Shown: piece by piece, positions 1 to 5,127 of the stretch | Layout of the letters: every line of letters begins with the position of its first letter | How positions within the stretch are numbered: the stretch's first letter is position 1 | From: Planctomycetota bacterium | Lineage (GTDB): Bacteria > Planctomycetota > Phycisphaerae > WQYP01 | Assembly (NCBI GenBank): GCA_021826605.1 | Contig: JAKAZF010000263.1 | Coordinates: forward strand, 1 to 5,127 | DNA length: 5,127 nt | Direction: 5' to 3' | Notes under the pieces: generated by a model | Seen by the model: only the letters and a program-made list of their open reading frames with translations | What the model was told of the DNA's origin: nothing | The model's database searches: none | Translations under genes and position numbers: made by a program

Positions 1-735
<735 letters not shown>

Positions 736-751
736 ATCAATTTCTAATCGC

Positions 752-780
752 ATTATATTTTAGCACGGCTGCCAGTCGGA
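752..780 (-). promoter_or_regulatory. Promoter of the initiator tRNA gene
   Basis: On the minus strand a perfect TATAAT lies at 757-752. Transcription would start near 745, leaving a leader of about 9-10 nt before the tRNA 5' end at 735. The -35 region is poor: the best hexamer at 16-bp spacing is CCGACT (779-774), sharing only GAC with the consensus. The location directly upstream of a stable RNA gene is the main support. Confidence 0.55.
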
Positions 781-963
781 TTTCACCCGACCAACTGCGT
801 GCTTCGGCTTATGAATTCCATCTGGCCTTCATACGCCGAGTTCCATATTATGCCCGTTTCATGCCTTTAATGCAAACCGCTGAAACCGACACTTATTTTT
901 CACTGGCGTTTATCCGCCAATACGTTACTATTATTTTTAGTTTACTCTTCGGTGTCGTGTATT

Positions 964-985
964 TACATCGTCGCGTGGCGATGTA
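964..985 (+). promoter_or_regulatory. Hairpin in the presumed leader of the lysine-rich mini-gene
   Basis: TACATCGTC (964-972) and GGCGATGTA (977-985) form a nine-pair stem with one G-U wobble and a GCGT loop. A T-rich run follows (986-996). It sits 23 bases upstream of the AAGGAG ribosome binding site of the mini-gene. It could be a leader structure, an attenuator or a weak terminator; the U-run is interrupted by G, so terminator activity would be modest. Confidence 0.4.
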
Positions 986-1007
986 TTTGTGTTTTTCAGT
1001 CCCTTAT

Positions 1008-1013
1008 AAGGAG
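1008..1013 (+). promoter_or_regulatory. Shine-Dalgarno site of the mini-gene
   Basis: AAGGAG lies seven bases before the ATG at 1021. It is the strongest ribosome binding site on the plus strand of the window that is followed by an ATG at ideal spacing, and it fixes the start of the 22-codon gene. Confidence 0.75.
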
Positions 1014-1020
1014 TCCTGTT

Positions 1021-1089
1021 ATGGCCAAGGGCAACAACAGTCAGAAGAAGGAAGTCAAGAAACCTAAGAAGGACAAGAAGAAAAAGTAA
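1021..1089 (+). CDS. Lysine-rich 22-residue basic mini-protein
   Basis: ATG at 1021 to TAA at 1087-1089 encodes 22 residues, about half of them lysine. The protein opens MAKGNNSQKK and closes with a KKDKKKK tail; the only acidic residues are one Glu and one Asp. The reading frame is supported by a strong Shine-Dalgarno AAGGAG at 1008-1013 with seven-base spacing and by a rho-independent terminator 57 bp after the stop. Together these make a compact single-gene unit. Very short proteins beginning MxKGNN and rich in lysine are, as I recall, annotated as hypothetical proteins in various bacteria; their function is unknown to me. The charge would favour binding to RNA, ribosomes, DNA or acidic membranes, but that is inference. 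It is too short for most automated gene callers. Confidence 0.75.
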   Translation: MAKGNNSQKKEVKKPKKDKKKK

Positions 1090-1145
1090 GCCTGTGGCGT
1101 TTCGCCCGGCTTTGCCAATTTCTCTTAAGACTTCCATGCACTCTC

Positions 1146-1174
1146 AGGCCCTGTAAAACGGGCCTTTTTTATTT
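1146..1174 (+). terminator. Rho-independent terminator after the mini-gene
   Basis: AGGCCC (1146-1151) pairs with GGGCCT (1160-1165) around an eight-base loop, TGTAAAAC. A run of six T (1165-1170) and ATTT follow. The T-run exists only on the plus strand, so it ends plus-strand transcription, that is, the transcript of the lysine-rich mini-gene. Confidence 0.85.
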
Positions 1175-1205
1175 CTCCGCAAAAATACTGCGGATATAGT
1201 TCACC

Positions 1206-1235
1206 GTGACAACTCACGAACGATACCAATATAAT
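1206..1235 (+). promoter_or_regulatory. Near-consensus sigma-70-type promoter, plus strand
   Basis: GTGACA (1206-1211, five of six to TTGACA) is followed after 18 bp by TATAAT (1230-1235, perfect). Transcription would begin near 1242 and run rightwards through the GC hairpin into the 3' end of the minus-strand lptE-like gene. No protein gene starts downstream with a usable ribosome binding site, so the product would be a short non-coding or antisense RNA if the site is active. Chance occurrence is possible. Confidence 0.4.
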
Positions 1236-1267
1236 TTCGCGGTTTTGCGCGGCCATTGAGAATCGCA

Positions 1268-1286
1268 CCGCCGGCAGAGCCGGCGG
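1268..1286. terminator. Perfect 8-bp GC hairpin, possible terminator of the minus-strand operon
   Basis: CCGCCGGC (1268-1275) and GCCGGCGG (1279-1286) form a perfect stem with an AGA loop. It lies about 80 bp beyond the lptE-like stop codon. Neither side has a real T-run: plus-strand CTTTGTG is the closest, and the minus side reads TGCGATTC. It may be a rho-independent-like terminator or stabiliser of the minus-strand mRNA, or a copy of a dispersed GC palindrome. Confidence 0.4.
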
Positions 1287-1366
1287 CTTTGTGAGGGCCG
1301 GTAAGCGATGTTTTGGGAAATTATTCAGGCCCGCTTTTTCAGCCGTACCGCGTTGCACAAACGCAT

Positions 1367-1894
1367 TTACCAGGATTTCTGCATTTGATTGACCACCGCC
1401 TTGGCCATGCGTTCGACTGCCATTTGTTCAGCGTCCGGCAGTTGCTGGCCGATTTGCGGAATCTCGGTGCTGGAGGCGGCGAAATTAACCCGTCGCGACA
1501 GCACGGCTCCGGTGCGCAGGTTTCGCCAGGTAAAATTCACCACCAGGGTAATTTGTGTTTCCTGCGGCAAATTCGTTTGGAAGCTGTTGCTTAAAACGCC
1601 TTCAGTGACCGTTTCAATGGTGCCGGTTAATTCGGTATCCGCCTGATTCATCGGTGCCAGTCGGTACGGCGTGCGCGATTCAATATTTTTATCAATGGCT
1701 TCCGTCAGGCGGAATTCCAAGCCGCGGCGAAAGGTGTGGTTTTTCCAGATGGGCACCGCGACAGTATGAATGCCCGCAGGATAAATGGATTTCATGGTGT
1801 ATCCACACCCGGCGGGAAGTATCGTCAGGAGGATCAATGCAAGTATTCCCGCAAGGCTTCGCCCGGTGCGCACGATTTTCAGGGAGATAGTCAC
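1367..1894 (-). CDS. lptE: LptE-like LPS-assembly outer-membrane lipoprotein
   Basis: The product is a 175-residue lipoprotein of the LptE (LPS-assembly lipoprotein) type. LptE forms the outer-membrane translocon with LptD and helps place LPS in the outer leaflet. The N-terminus has basic residues at 6, 9 and 12, a hydrophobic stretch at 14-26 and the lipobox-like LPAGC with lipidated Cys30; Pro at -3 is unusual. The CGY start of the mature chain, TVAVPIWKN (44-52), RRGLEFRLTEAI (56-67) and ADTELTGTI (85-93) match the conserved core as I recall it from planctomycete members. The start is GTG at 1894: GGAGG (1906-1902) lies seven bases upstream, and the GTGA overlaps the stop codon of the BamD-like gene. 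The same frame extends to an ATG at 1951, but that would bury the signal peptide behind 19 extra residues. Translational coupling to the upstream gene is likely. Confidence 0.85.
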   Translation of the reverse strand: MTISLKIVRTGRSLAGILALILLTILPAGCGYTMKSIYPAGIHTVAVPIWKNHTFRRGLEFRLTEAIDKNIESRTPYRLAPMNQADTELTGTIETVTEGVLSNSFQTNLPQETQITLVVNFTWRNLRTGAVLSRRVNFAASSTEIPQIGQQLPDAEQMAVERMAKAVVNQMQKSW

Positions 1895-2913
1895 TTGATC
1901 GCCTCCGGCCCAAAATGCTCCACGAGTTCCTTTTTGGCGATTTGCGCCCATTGTGTATCCGGCCAGTCATTGATGACCCGATTGTAATAATATCGGGCGG
2001 CGGCCGGCTTGCTGAAGCGAATATAAAACCGGGCAATCTCCAGTTCCTTGTGGCCTTCAATCTGATAGATACGTTCTTCGAGAGCCTTGACCTGCAGCAA
2101 TTGGGAAAAGTGCGGGTATTCCTGCGTGAGCGTTTCAAGTTGTGCATCGGCATTGCGCAGCGGTGTGAGGTCAAATTTTACGCCGCGGAAAGTGGCCAGC
2201 AGACATTGCACGTCCATTAACGTCGCTTTGACAACGAATTGGCTGTAGGGATACCGTCGCAGGAAGTCCTGATAAGACTGGAACGCCCGGTTAAAGCGCG
2301 CATCACTATAGTAGTAATCGGCGACACGAATGCCAGCCAGCTCTGCCAACGGTGATCCGCGCTGGCGATCTTGTATGCGGCGTAAAAGTTCCAGGGCGTC
2401 ACCGGTCACCGGCAGAATACGCAGGCCCAGAAATTTGCGTTTGTATCCGCGAAGAAAGGCGCAGGCGATATTATATTCCCGCCGCAGGCACGGGCCATAG
2501 AGGGGACTGGTGGGGTAATTATCCAGCAAATCTTCATACGCGAACAGAGCCGTATATTTTTCTCCCATGGCGTTGTATGCATCCCCGCGCAGCAGCAGCA
2601 CTTCCGGTGCCAGAGGATTGTTTTTGTTGGCGGTGATCCAACGGCGAGCCAGCTTGGGGATGTGTTGCGGTCGGCCTGAATTTAATTCGTGAATCATTTC
2701 CGCCACCTGTCCCGGCGGCGTATTGGGATTCGGTGCTACCAGAGGCACCCATACCCCATTCTGCAACAGCCAGGAAGGTGTGGGCCGGGGCACAATTACT
2801 AAAGCGCGGCAGTTACGGCCAAGTGCGGGCAGCCATAACAACAGCACGGCCAGCGCAACAATTCTCGCCGTCAGGCAATGCGAATCAAGGCGATGTTTCA
2901 TGAACAATCTCAT
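1891..2913 (-). CDS. bamD: BamD-like TPR protein (outer-membrane beta-barrel assembly)
   Basis: This 340-residue protein has an N-terminal hydrophobic segment (about 18-31) and a TPR-type helical body. TPR-like units are visible around 113-137 (GEKYTALFAYEDLLDNYPTS), 205-227 (FNRAFQSYQDFLRRYPYSQF) and 295-325 (IARFYIRFSKPAAARYYYNR). The xxYPxS ends of these helical pairs are typical of the YfiO/BamD family, which docks on BamA during insertion of outer-membrane proteins. It is longer than the roughly 245-residue E. coli protein. Cys35 is not in a lipobox (GRNC), so, unlike E. coli BamD, this copy does not look lipidated by the usual rule and may be cleaved after CRA or kept anchored. The adjacent LptE-like gene fits the role. 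ATG at 2913 or 2901 could be the start; neither has a good ribosome binding site. A general periplasmic TPR scaffold (CpoB/YbgF type) is the main alternative. Confidence 0.7.
   Translation of the reverse strand: MRLFMKHRLDSHCLTARIVALAVLLLWLPALGRNCRALVIVPRPTPSWLLQNGVWVPLVAPNPNTPPGQVAEMIHELNSGRPQHIPKLARRWITANKNNPLAPEVLLLRGDAYNAMGEKYTALFAYEDLLDNYPTSPLYGPCLRREYNIACAFLRGYKRKFLGLRILPVTGDALELLRRIQDRQRGSPLAELAGIRVADYYYSDARFNRAFQSYQDFLRRYPYSQFVVKATLMDVQCLLATFRGVKFDLTPLRNADAQLETLTQEYPHFSQLLQVKALEERIYQIEGHKELEIARFYIRFSKPAAARYYYNRVINDWPDTQWAQIAKKELVEHFGPEAIK
1902..1906 (-). promoter_or_regulatory. Shine-Dalgarno deciding the lptE-like GTG start
   Basis: GGAGG on the minus strand, seven bases before the GTG at 1894, lies within the last codons of the BamD-like gene. 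It supports the GTG over the ATG at 1951 and implies that ribosomes ending the upstream gene restart here. Confidence 0.75.
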
Positions 2914-2921
2914 CGGCGAAA

Positions 2922-2950
2922 AGTATAGAGCAAAGGGCGGTCGGTTGCAC
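2922..2950 (-). promoter_or_regulatory. Possible promoter of the bamD-lptE pair
   Basis: On the minus strand TATACT (2927-2922) matches the -10 consensus at five of six. The 17-bp spaced hexamer GTGCAA (2950-2945) matches TTGACA at only three of six. Transcription would start near 2915, almost at the ATG at 2913, giving a leaderless or very short-leader mRNA. Read-through from the membrane-protein gene 51 bp upstream is the alternative. Confidence 0.3.
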
Positions 2951-2964
2951 GGTCTATGAACCTA

Positions 2965-3837
2965 TCAGATCTTGGTGCCCGGCGCGCCGGGGCCGGAGGC
3001 AGGCCGCGGTGCCGAAGCAGTTGCGCCGCGATTGTCCCCCAGCATCATGCTTTGCAGGGGGTGGCCGATGGCCAGTCGCACGCCCGCACGGAACCGTTCC
3101 GCGGTTACCAGCATCACTACCAGCGCCAGCACCGGCCATAAGACATATCGGCCGACAATTAAGAGGCGCTGATCAAATGAAATCCCATGTCCCGGCGGCG
3201 GTAAAAAGGCTAGCGCCAGTGTGCTGTGTAATTCATGCCAGCCGTAGAGCACCCCGGGAATCGGAAAGCCGGGCAGCACATATTGCCAGGGGAAAACCAT
3301 AAACAGCAGAATAACCGACCAGATAAAACTGCGCGTCATATTGGCCACGCCCGGTGCCTGCGCTACCAGAATGACCAGCAGCGTGACAAAAATAATAATG
3401 GCCTGCGAACCCGATGCCAGTAAACCCAGCAGTTGGGCAATCGGCGCAATGAGGTAATAACTTTCACGCCATTGTCGCCGAAGGTTCAACCGTCGCCCGG
3501 CCTTTTCGCCCATGACCATGCGGTCGGATTGATAATTTTCAATGCTTTGCCCATCGGCCTCCGCTGCGGGAAAATGCTGGAGGCTTTCCGGTAAGCCGGC
3601 TCGCAGAACTGGTTGCTGTGTGGGATTTGACCAGGCGCTGCGATGGCGTGGCAAATGGTGCACCACAATTACCGGGTTGCCCCCACGGTACGGCTGGGTG
3701 GTAAAACGCATCAGAATAAATCCCACCACTTGCAGCATCACGCTGAAAAACAGCACGTAACCGAGAAAATTGCGCCCCGAACGAAGCGTACGCAACGCAA
3801 CGCCATAATCACCGTAAGGATGTACCGGAGCCGACAT
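2965..3837 (-). CDS. Five-segment membrane protein of unknown function
   Basis: I do not recognise a family. The product has about 290 residues and five likely membrane segments. Numbering from the upstream ATG at 3843, these lie at about 26-46, 129-145, 147-163, 173-191 and 227-247. Between segments 1 and 2 is a polar loop of about 80 residues with a His/Arg-rich start (VHHLPRHRSAWSNP) and a basic end (GRRLNLRRQWRES). The Pro-rich turn PGFPIPGVLYGWHELHS (191-207) follows segment 4. The C-terminal tail (272-292) is rich in Ala, Pro and Gly. The ATG at 3837 is preferred because GGGGA lies seven bases upstream (3849-3845); the ATG at 3843 is only one base from it. It precedes the bamD-like gene by 51 bp on the same strand, so a shared transcript and an envelope role are plausible. 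The topology resembles Yip1-like or other small integral membrane proteins only in outline. Confidence 0.7.
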   Translation of the reverse strand: MSAPVHPYGDYGVALRTLRSGRNFLGYVLFFSVMLQVVGFILMRFTTQPYRGGNPVIVVHHLPRHRSAWSNPTQQPVLRAGLPESLQHFPAAEADGQSIENYQSDRMVMGEKAGRRLNLRRQWRESYYLIAPIAQLLGLLASGSQAIIIFVTLLVILVAQAPGVANMTRSFIWSVILLFMVFPWQYVLPGFPIPGVLYGWHELHSTLALAFLPPPGHGISFDQRLLIVGRYVLWPVLALVVMLVTAERFRAGVRLAIGHPLQSMMLGDNRGATASAPRPASGPGAPGTKI

Positions 3838-3908
3838 AACCATTTCCCCGAACCAAAAACGCCGAAATTCCCGCAGTGCCCTGCGCCGCCCATCGGCGTA
3901 AAGGCTTC

Positions 3909-3914
3909 AGTATA
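3909..3914 (-). promoter_or_regulatory. Possible -10 box upstream of the membrane-protein gene
   Basis: TATACT on the minus strand lies about 70 bp upstream of the preferred ATG at 3837. It sits inside a ten-base palindrome CAGTATACTG (3908-3917). No good -35 hexamer is seen at 16-18 bp. The same TATACT hexamer precedes the bamD-like gene. This is weak evidence. Confidence 0.25.
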
Positions 3915-3941
3915 CTGCCGGAGCATCGCAGATTACAGGCC

Positions 3942-4050
3942 GCGAATCTCCTGGCTCAATGCGGTAGCATTCCGCTGCGACCGTAACGCAGTTCGATGGC
4001 ACGCTGCATTTTCTCCCGACGACCCGATCTTTTCCTGAATTTCCCGAATT
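3942..4050 (-). pseudogene. Possible decayed gene fragment, unrecognised
   Basis: On the minus strand the frame from 4050 reads IREIQEKIGSS and ends ALSQEIRGL before a TAA at 3942-3944. A second frame of the same strand is also open (REKMQRAIELRYGRSG, ending at a TGA). The switch near 4015 could be a frameshift in a once-continuous charged, helical protein. The upstream end is cut by the palindromic repeat at 4052. I cannot assign a family. Chance open frames are quite possible at this length. Confidence 0.2.
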
Positions 4051-4051
4051 A

Positions 4052-4096
4052 AAAGGTACCTGACACCTTTATTTGGAAAAGGTGTCAGGTACCTTT
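4052..4096. repeat. Perfect 19-bp inverted repeat (REP-like, RAYT-type palindrome)
   Basis: AAAGGTACCTGACACCTTT (4052-4070) and its exact reverse complement (4078-4096) are separated by a seven-base loop (4071-4077). From memory, the AGGTGTCAGGTACCT sequence recurs in many bacterial genomes near REP-associated tyrosine transposases (Y1/RAYT family). No transposase gene is in the window, so this would be an orphan copy. A shorter outer inverted repeat, CCCGATC at 4023-4029 and GATCGGG at 4103-4109, flanks it. The stem would be very stable in RNA and could also stop or stabilise transcripts. Confidence 0.8.
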
Positions 4097-4243
4097 GTTT
4101 TGGATCGGGCCATGAAATTGCGGTGCCAGCGGGCAACTTTTCCCGGAATGGTGTTTCGTGTTCAGTCGGCGGTTTGCTGACAATACCCCGGCTTGGATAA
4201 TGGACAACTTCGCAAAACCGGCTGCGCCACGGGCCCCGAAGGA

Positions 4244-4286
4244 GGACATTTTAACCTTGGTTAAGTAGCGGCCAGTTTAACTTTGG
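4244..4286 (+). repeat. Two 17-bp direct repeats resembling an insertion-sequence end
   Basis: GGACATTTTAACCTTGG (4244-4260) and GGCCAGTTTAACTTTGG (4270-4286) agree at 14 of 17 positions with a 26-bp period. Tandem short repeats of this style occur at the ends of IS21-type and related integrase-family insertion sequences. No transposase frame is visible beside them, so this would be a remnant or solo end. The family assignment is inference from general appearance. Confidence 0.35.
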
Positions 4287-4350
4287 CGAGGCAACGACTG
4301 GGCGGCGCTTGCAGGCGATGGGCAGTACACCTATCTTTAGCCGCCTGTGA
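4287..4350 (+). pseudogene. Possible 3' remnant of a gene upstream of the ketoacyl synthase
   Basis: Directly after the IS-end-like repeats, two plus-strand frames are open up to the synthase start. One (EATTGRRLQAMGSTPIFSRL) ends in a TGA at 4348-4350 that overlaps the GTG start as GTGA. The other (GNDWAALAGDGQYTYL) ends in a TAG at 4338-4340. The GTGA overlap is the arrangement expected of an operon partner, so an upstream gene may have been truncated by an insertion. The fragment is too short to identify, and it could be non-coding. Confidence 0.2.
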
Positions 4351-5127
4351 AGACGCGTGTTGGTATTGAATCGATGGCTGCGGTAACACCGCTGGGGTGC
4401 ACGCCGGAGATGTTGTGGGCGGCAATTCGGGCTGATCAACGACTGGCGGACCGCGGGATAATCTGCCAAGAGGTGGTAACGCATCTGCGCAATCAGGCCG
4501 CAGCGGACGCCGGCGCACTGGGTTTTGCATATCCTGGCTCATGCACTGAAGGAATGAACGTTCCGGAAGCGTCAGGTGCGGATGGCTTGGCAAAACATTC
4601 CATCATTCCGGATCACCTTGACCGCTCCATTGAACTTGGGATTTTCGCCTGTCTGCAAGCTTTGGCCAAAGCCGGGTGGAACGCTGAAGTCTGTTCCCAG
4701 GACGATACCGCGTTGTTTATCGCAACCAGCAAAGGGCCGGTGTTACGAGTGCTGGAGGCATGCGCGGCACTGCATGTCGGGACGCAAGTATCTGAGAATT
4801 TGGCGTGGCATGTGGCGTTTGGGCCGGCGGCCTTGCAAACGGTGCTGACAAACGTAATAAATCCCGGCGGCCCGGTGCAAACCCATGTCGCGGCATGTGC
4901 GGGATCATTGGTTGCCGTGCATCGGGCGTGCAATGGAATTAAACGGGGGAAATTCAATCGGGCGATTATCGTTGCGGCAGATGCATCCATTCATCCGTTG
5001 TTTGAACATAGTTTTGAAAATTTGGGCGTTCTGGCCGCGCGTGATGAAAGCGGTCACCGGCACTGCCGACCCTTTGATGCATCGGGCAGTGGCTTTTTTA
5101 TCACTGAGGCGGCGGCGGCGGTATGCC
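4347..5127 (+). CDS. Beta-ketoacyl-ACP synthase (KAS I/II-like), 5' part, runs off the window
   Basis: A frame starting at GTG 4347 stays open to the right edge (260 codons). The product belongs to the beta-ketoacyl synthase (thiolase-fold) family, which condenses malonyl-ACP with an acyl chain in fatty-acid or polyketide-like synthesis. VGIESMAAVTPLG (5-17) matches the family's N-terminal strand and turn. DRSIELGIFACLQALAKAG (92-110) matches the next conserved helix. Cys184 in THVAACAGSLVAVHRA is the expected nucleophile. CRPFDASGSGFFITEAAAAV (240-259) matches the RPFDxxxxGFxxxEGA motif, with Ala in place of the usual Gly after the Glu. The two catalytic His lie beyond the window. Residues 31-90 are unlike FabF. 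GTG is chosen because the conserved strand starts five codons later and an in-frame TAG precedes it; the ribosome binding site is poor. The TEAAAAV motif and AADASIHPL recall a planctomycete-type subgroup, so a specialised lipid pathway is possible. Confidence 0.85.
   Translation, partial: MKTRVGIESMAAVTPLGCTPEMLWAAIRADQRLADRGIICQEVVTHLRNQAAADAGALGFAYPGSCTEGMNVPEASGADGLAKHSIIPDHLDRSIELGIFACLQALAKAGWNAEVCSQDDTALFIATSKGPVLRVLEACAALHVGTQVSENLAWHVAFGPAALQTVLTNVINPGGPVQTHVAACAGSLVAVHRACNGIKRGKFNRAIIVAADASIHPLFEHSFENLGVLAARDESGHRHCRPFDASGSGFFITEAAAAVC

Larger units (their letters stand above)
736..1007. other. Non-coding spacer between the tRNA and the mini-gene
   Basis: No convincing gene is seen here. 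A plus-strand frame runs from the tRNA through 1067, but it starts inside the tRNA, lacks a ribosome binding site and reads out of frame through the 22-codon gene, so it is taken as spurious. The stretch is AT-rich towards its right end (about 885-965), as expected for a promoter and leader of the mini-gene; TATTAT-like hexamers occur near 928-934 without a good -35 partner. The hairpin at 964-985 is listed separately. Confidence 0.5.
1175..1366. other. Spacer between convergent genes, with promoter-like and hairpin elements
   Basis: No gene is supported. The stretch holds a small inverted repeat (TCCGC at 1176-1180 with GCGGA at 1190-1194), a plus-strand promoter-like pair (1206-1235) and a perfect GC-rich hairpin (1268-1286). 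GGGCC at 1294-1298 and GGCCC at 1328-1332, the latter followed by GCTTTTT, could pair at long range and end a plus-strand transcript. The lptE-like gene ends at 1367 on the minus strand, so transcripts from the two sides converge here. Confidence 0.5.
3844..4346. other. Gene-poor 500-bp spacer with mobile-element scars
   Basis: No intact gene is supported in this stretch between two divergent genes. It contains a minus-strand open fragment (3942-4050), a perfect 19-bp inverted repeat (4052-4096), two IS-end-like repeats (4244-4286) and a short open tail abutting the ketoacyl synthase start (4287-4346). A weak plus-strand promoter-like hexamer GATAAT lies at 4196-4201. AAGGAGG at 4239-4245 looks like a ribosome binding site but no ATG or GTG follows at useful spacing. 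The content suggests repeated insertion and decay. Confidence 0.5.

Noticed and set aside
1895..1951. ATG at 1951 as the start of the LptE-like protein
   Set aside because: It would put 19 residues ahead of the signal peptide and overlap the upstream gene by 61 bp; the GTG at 1894 has an ideal GGAGG and a four-base overlap.
4051..4097. The 19-bp inverted repeat as an ordinary rho-independent terminator
   Set aside because: No gene ends nearby on either strand and the T-run is short (CCTTTGTTTT). The perfect, AT-flanked, Kpn-type core fits a mobile palindrome better.
4113..4181. Short plus-strand frame MKLRCQRATF, 22 codons
   Set aside because: It has a weak ribosome binding site and no composition bias or supporting terminator; nothing separates it from chance.
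4261..4990. Minus-strand open frames opposite the ketoacyl synthase
   Set aside because: They are shadows of the plus-strand gene, with low-complexity Pro, Ala and Cys-rich translations and no domain.

Overview
The window looks like a stretch of a Gram-negative chromosome of moderate GC content. It probably comes from the Planctomycetota, perhaps a Phycisphaerae-like lineage. That placement is an inference from memory: the LptE-type lipoprotein, the TPR/BamD-type protein and the ketoacyl synthase with a TEAAAAV motif resemble planctomycete family members. No 16S rRNA or other decisive marker is present.

Left part (1-735). The 3' portion of a large serine recombinase gene enters from the left edge (zinc ribbon, coiled coil, C-terminal tail). 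It stops inside an initiator tRNA-Met gene on the opposite strand. The last residues of the recombinase are the antisense translation of the 3' half of the tRNA. This is what one expects at the junction of a mobile element integrated into the 3' end of a tRNA gene, with the element lying to the left. A TATAAT-box promoter for the tRNA lies just right of it.

Middle left (736-1366). The stretch is mostly non-coding but holds a well-formed mini-gene of 22 codons at 1021-1089. It has a strong ribosome binding site and a rho-independent terminator, and its product is extremely lysine-rich. Beyond it are a perfect GC-rich hairpin and a near-consensus plus-strand promoter that points into the 3' end of the lptE-like gene.

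Centre (1367-3843, minus strand). Three genes read leftwards: a five-segment membrane protein of unknown function, a BamD-like TPR protein and an LptE-like lipoprotein. The last two overlap by four bases (GTGA), so they are probably translationally coupled. Together they suggest an outer-membrane biogenesis cluster: beta-barrel assembly plus LPS export.

Right part (3844-5127). About 500 bp of apparently decayed or mobile-element-scarred DNA contains a 19-bp perfect inverted repeat of the kind linked to REP-associated (RAYT) transposases. It also has two 17-bp repeats that resemble the end of an insertion sequence, and short open fragments. A plus-strand beta-ketoacyl-ACP synthase gene then begins at a GTG at 4347 and runs off the right edge. 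Its catalytic cysteine is present in the window.
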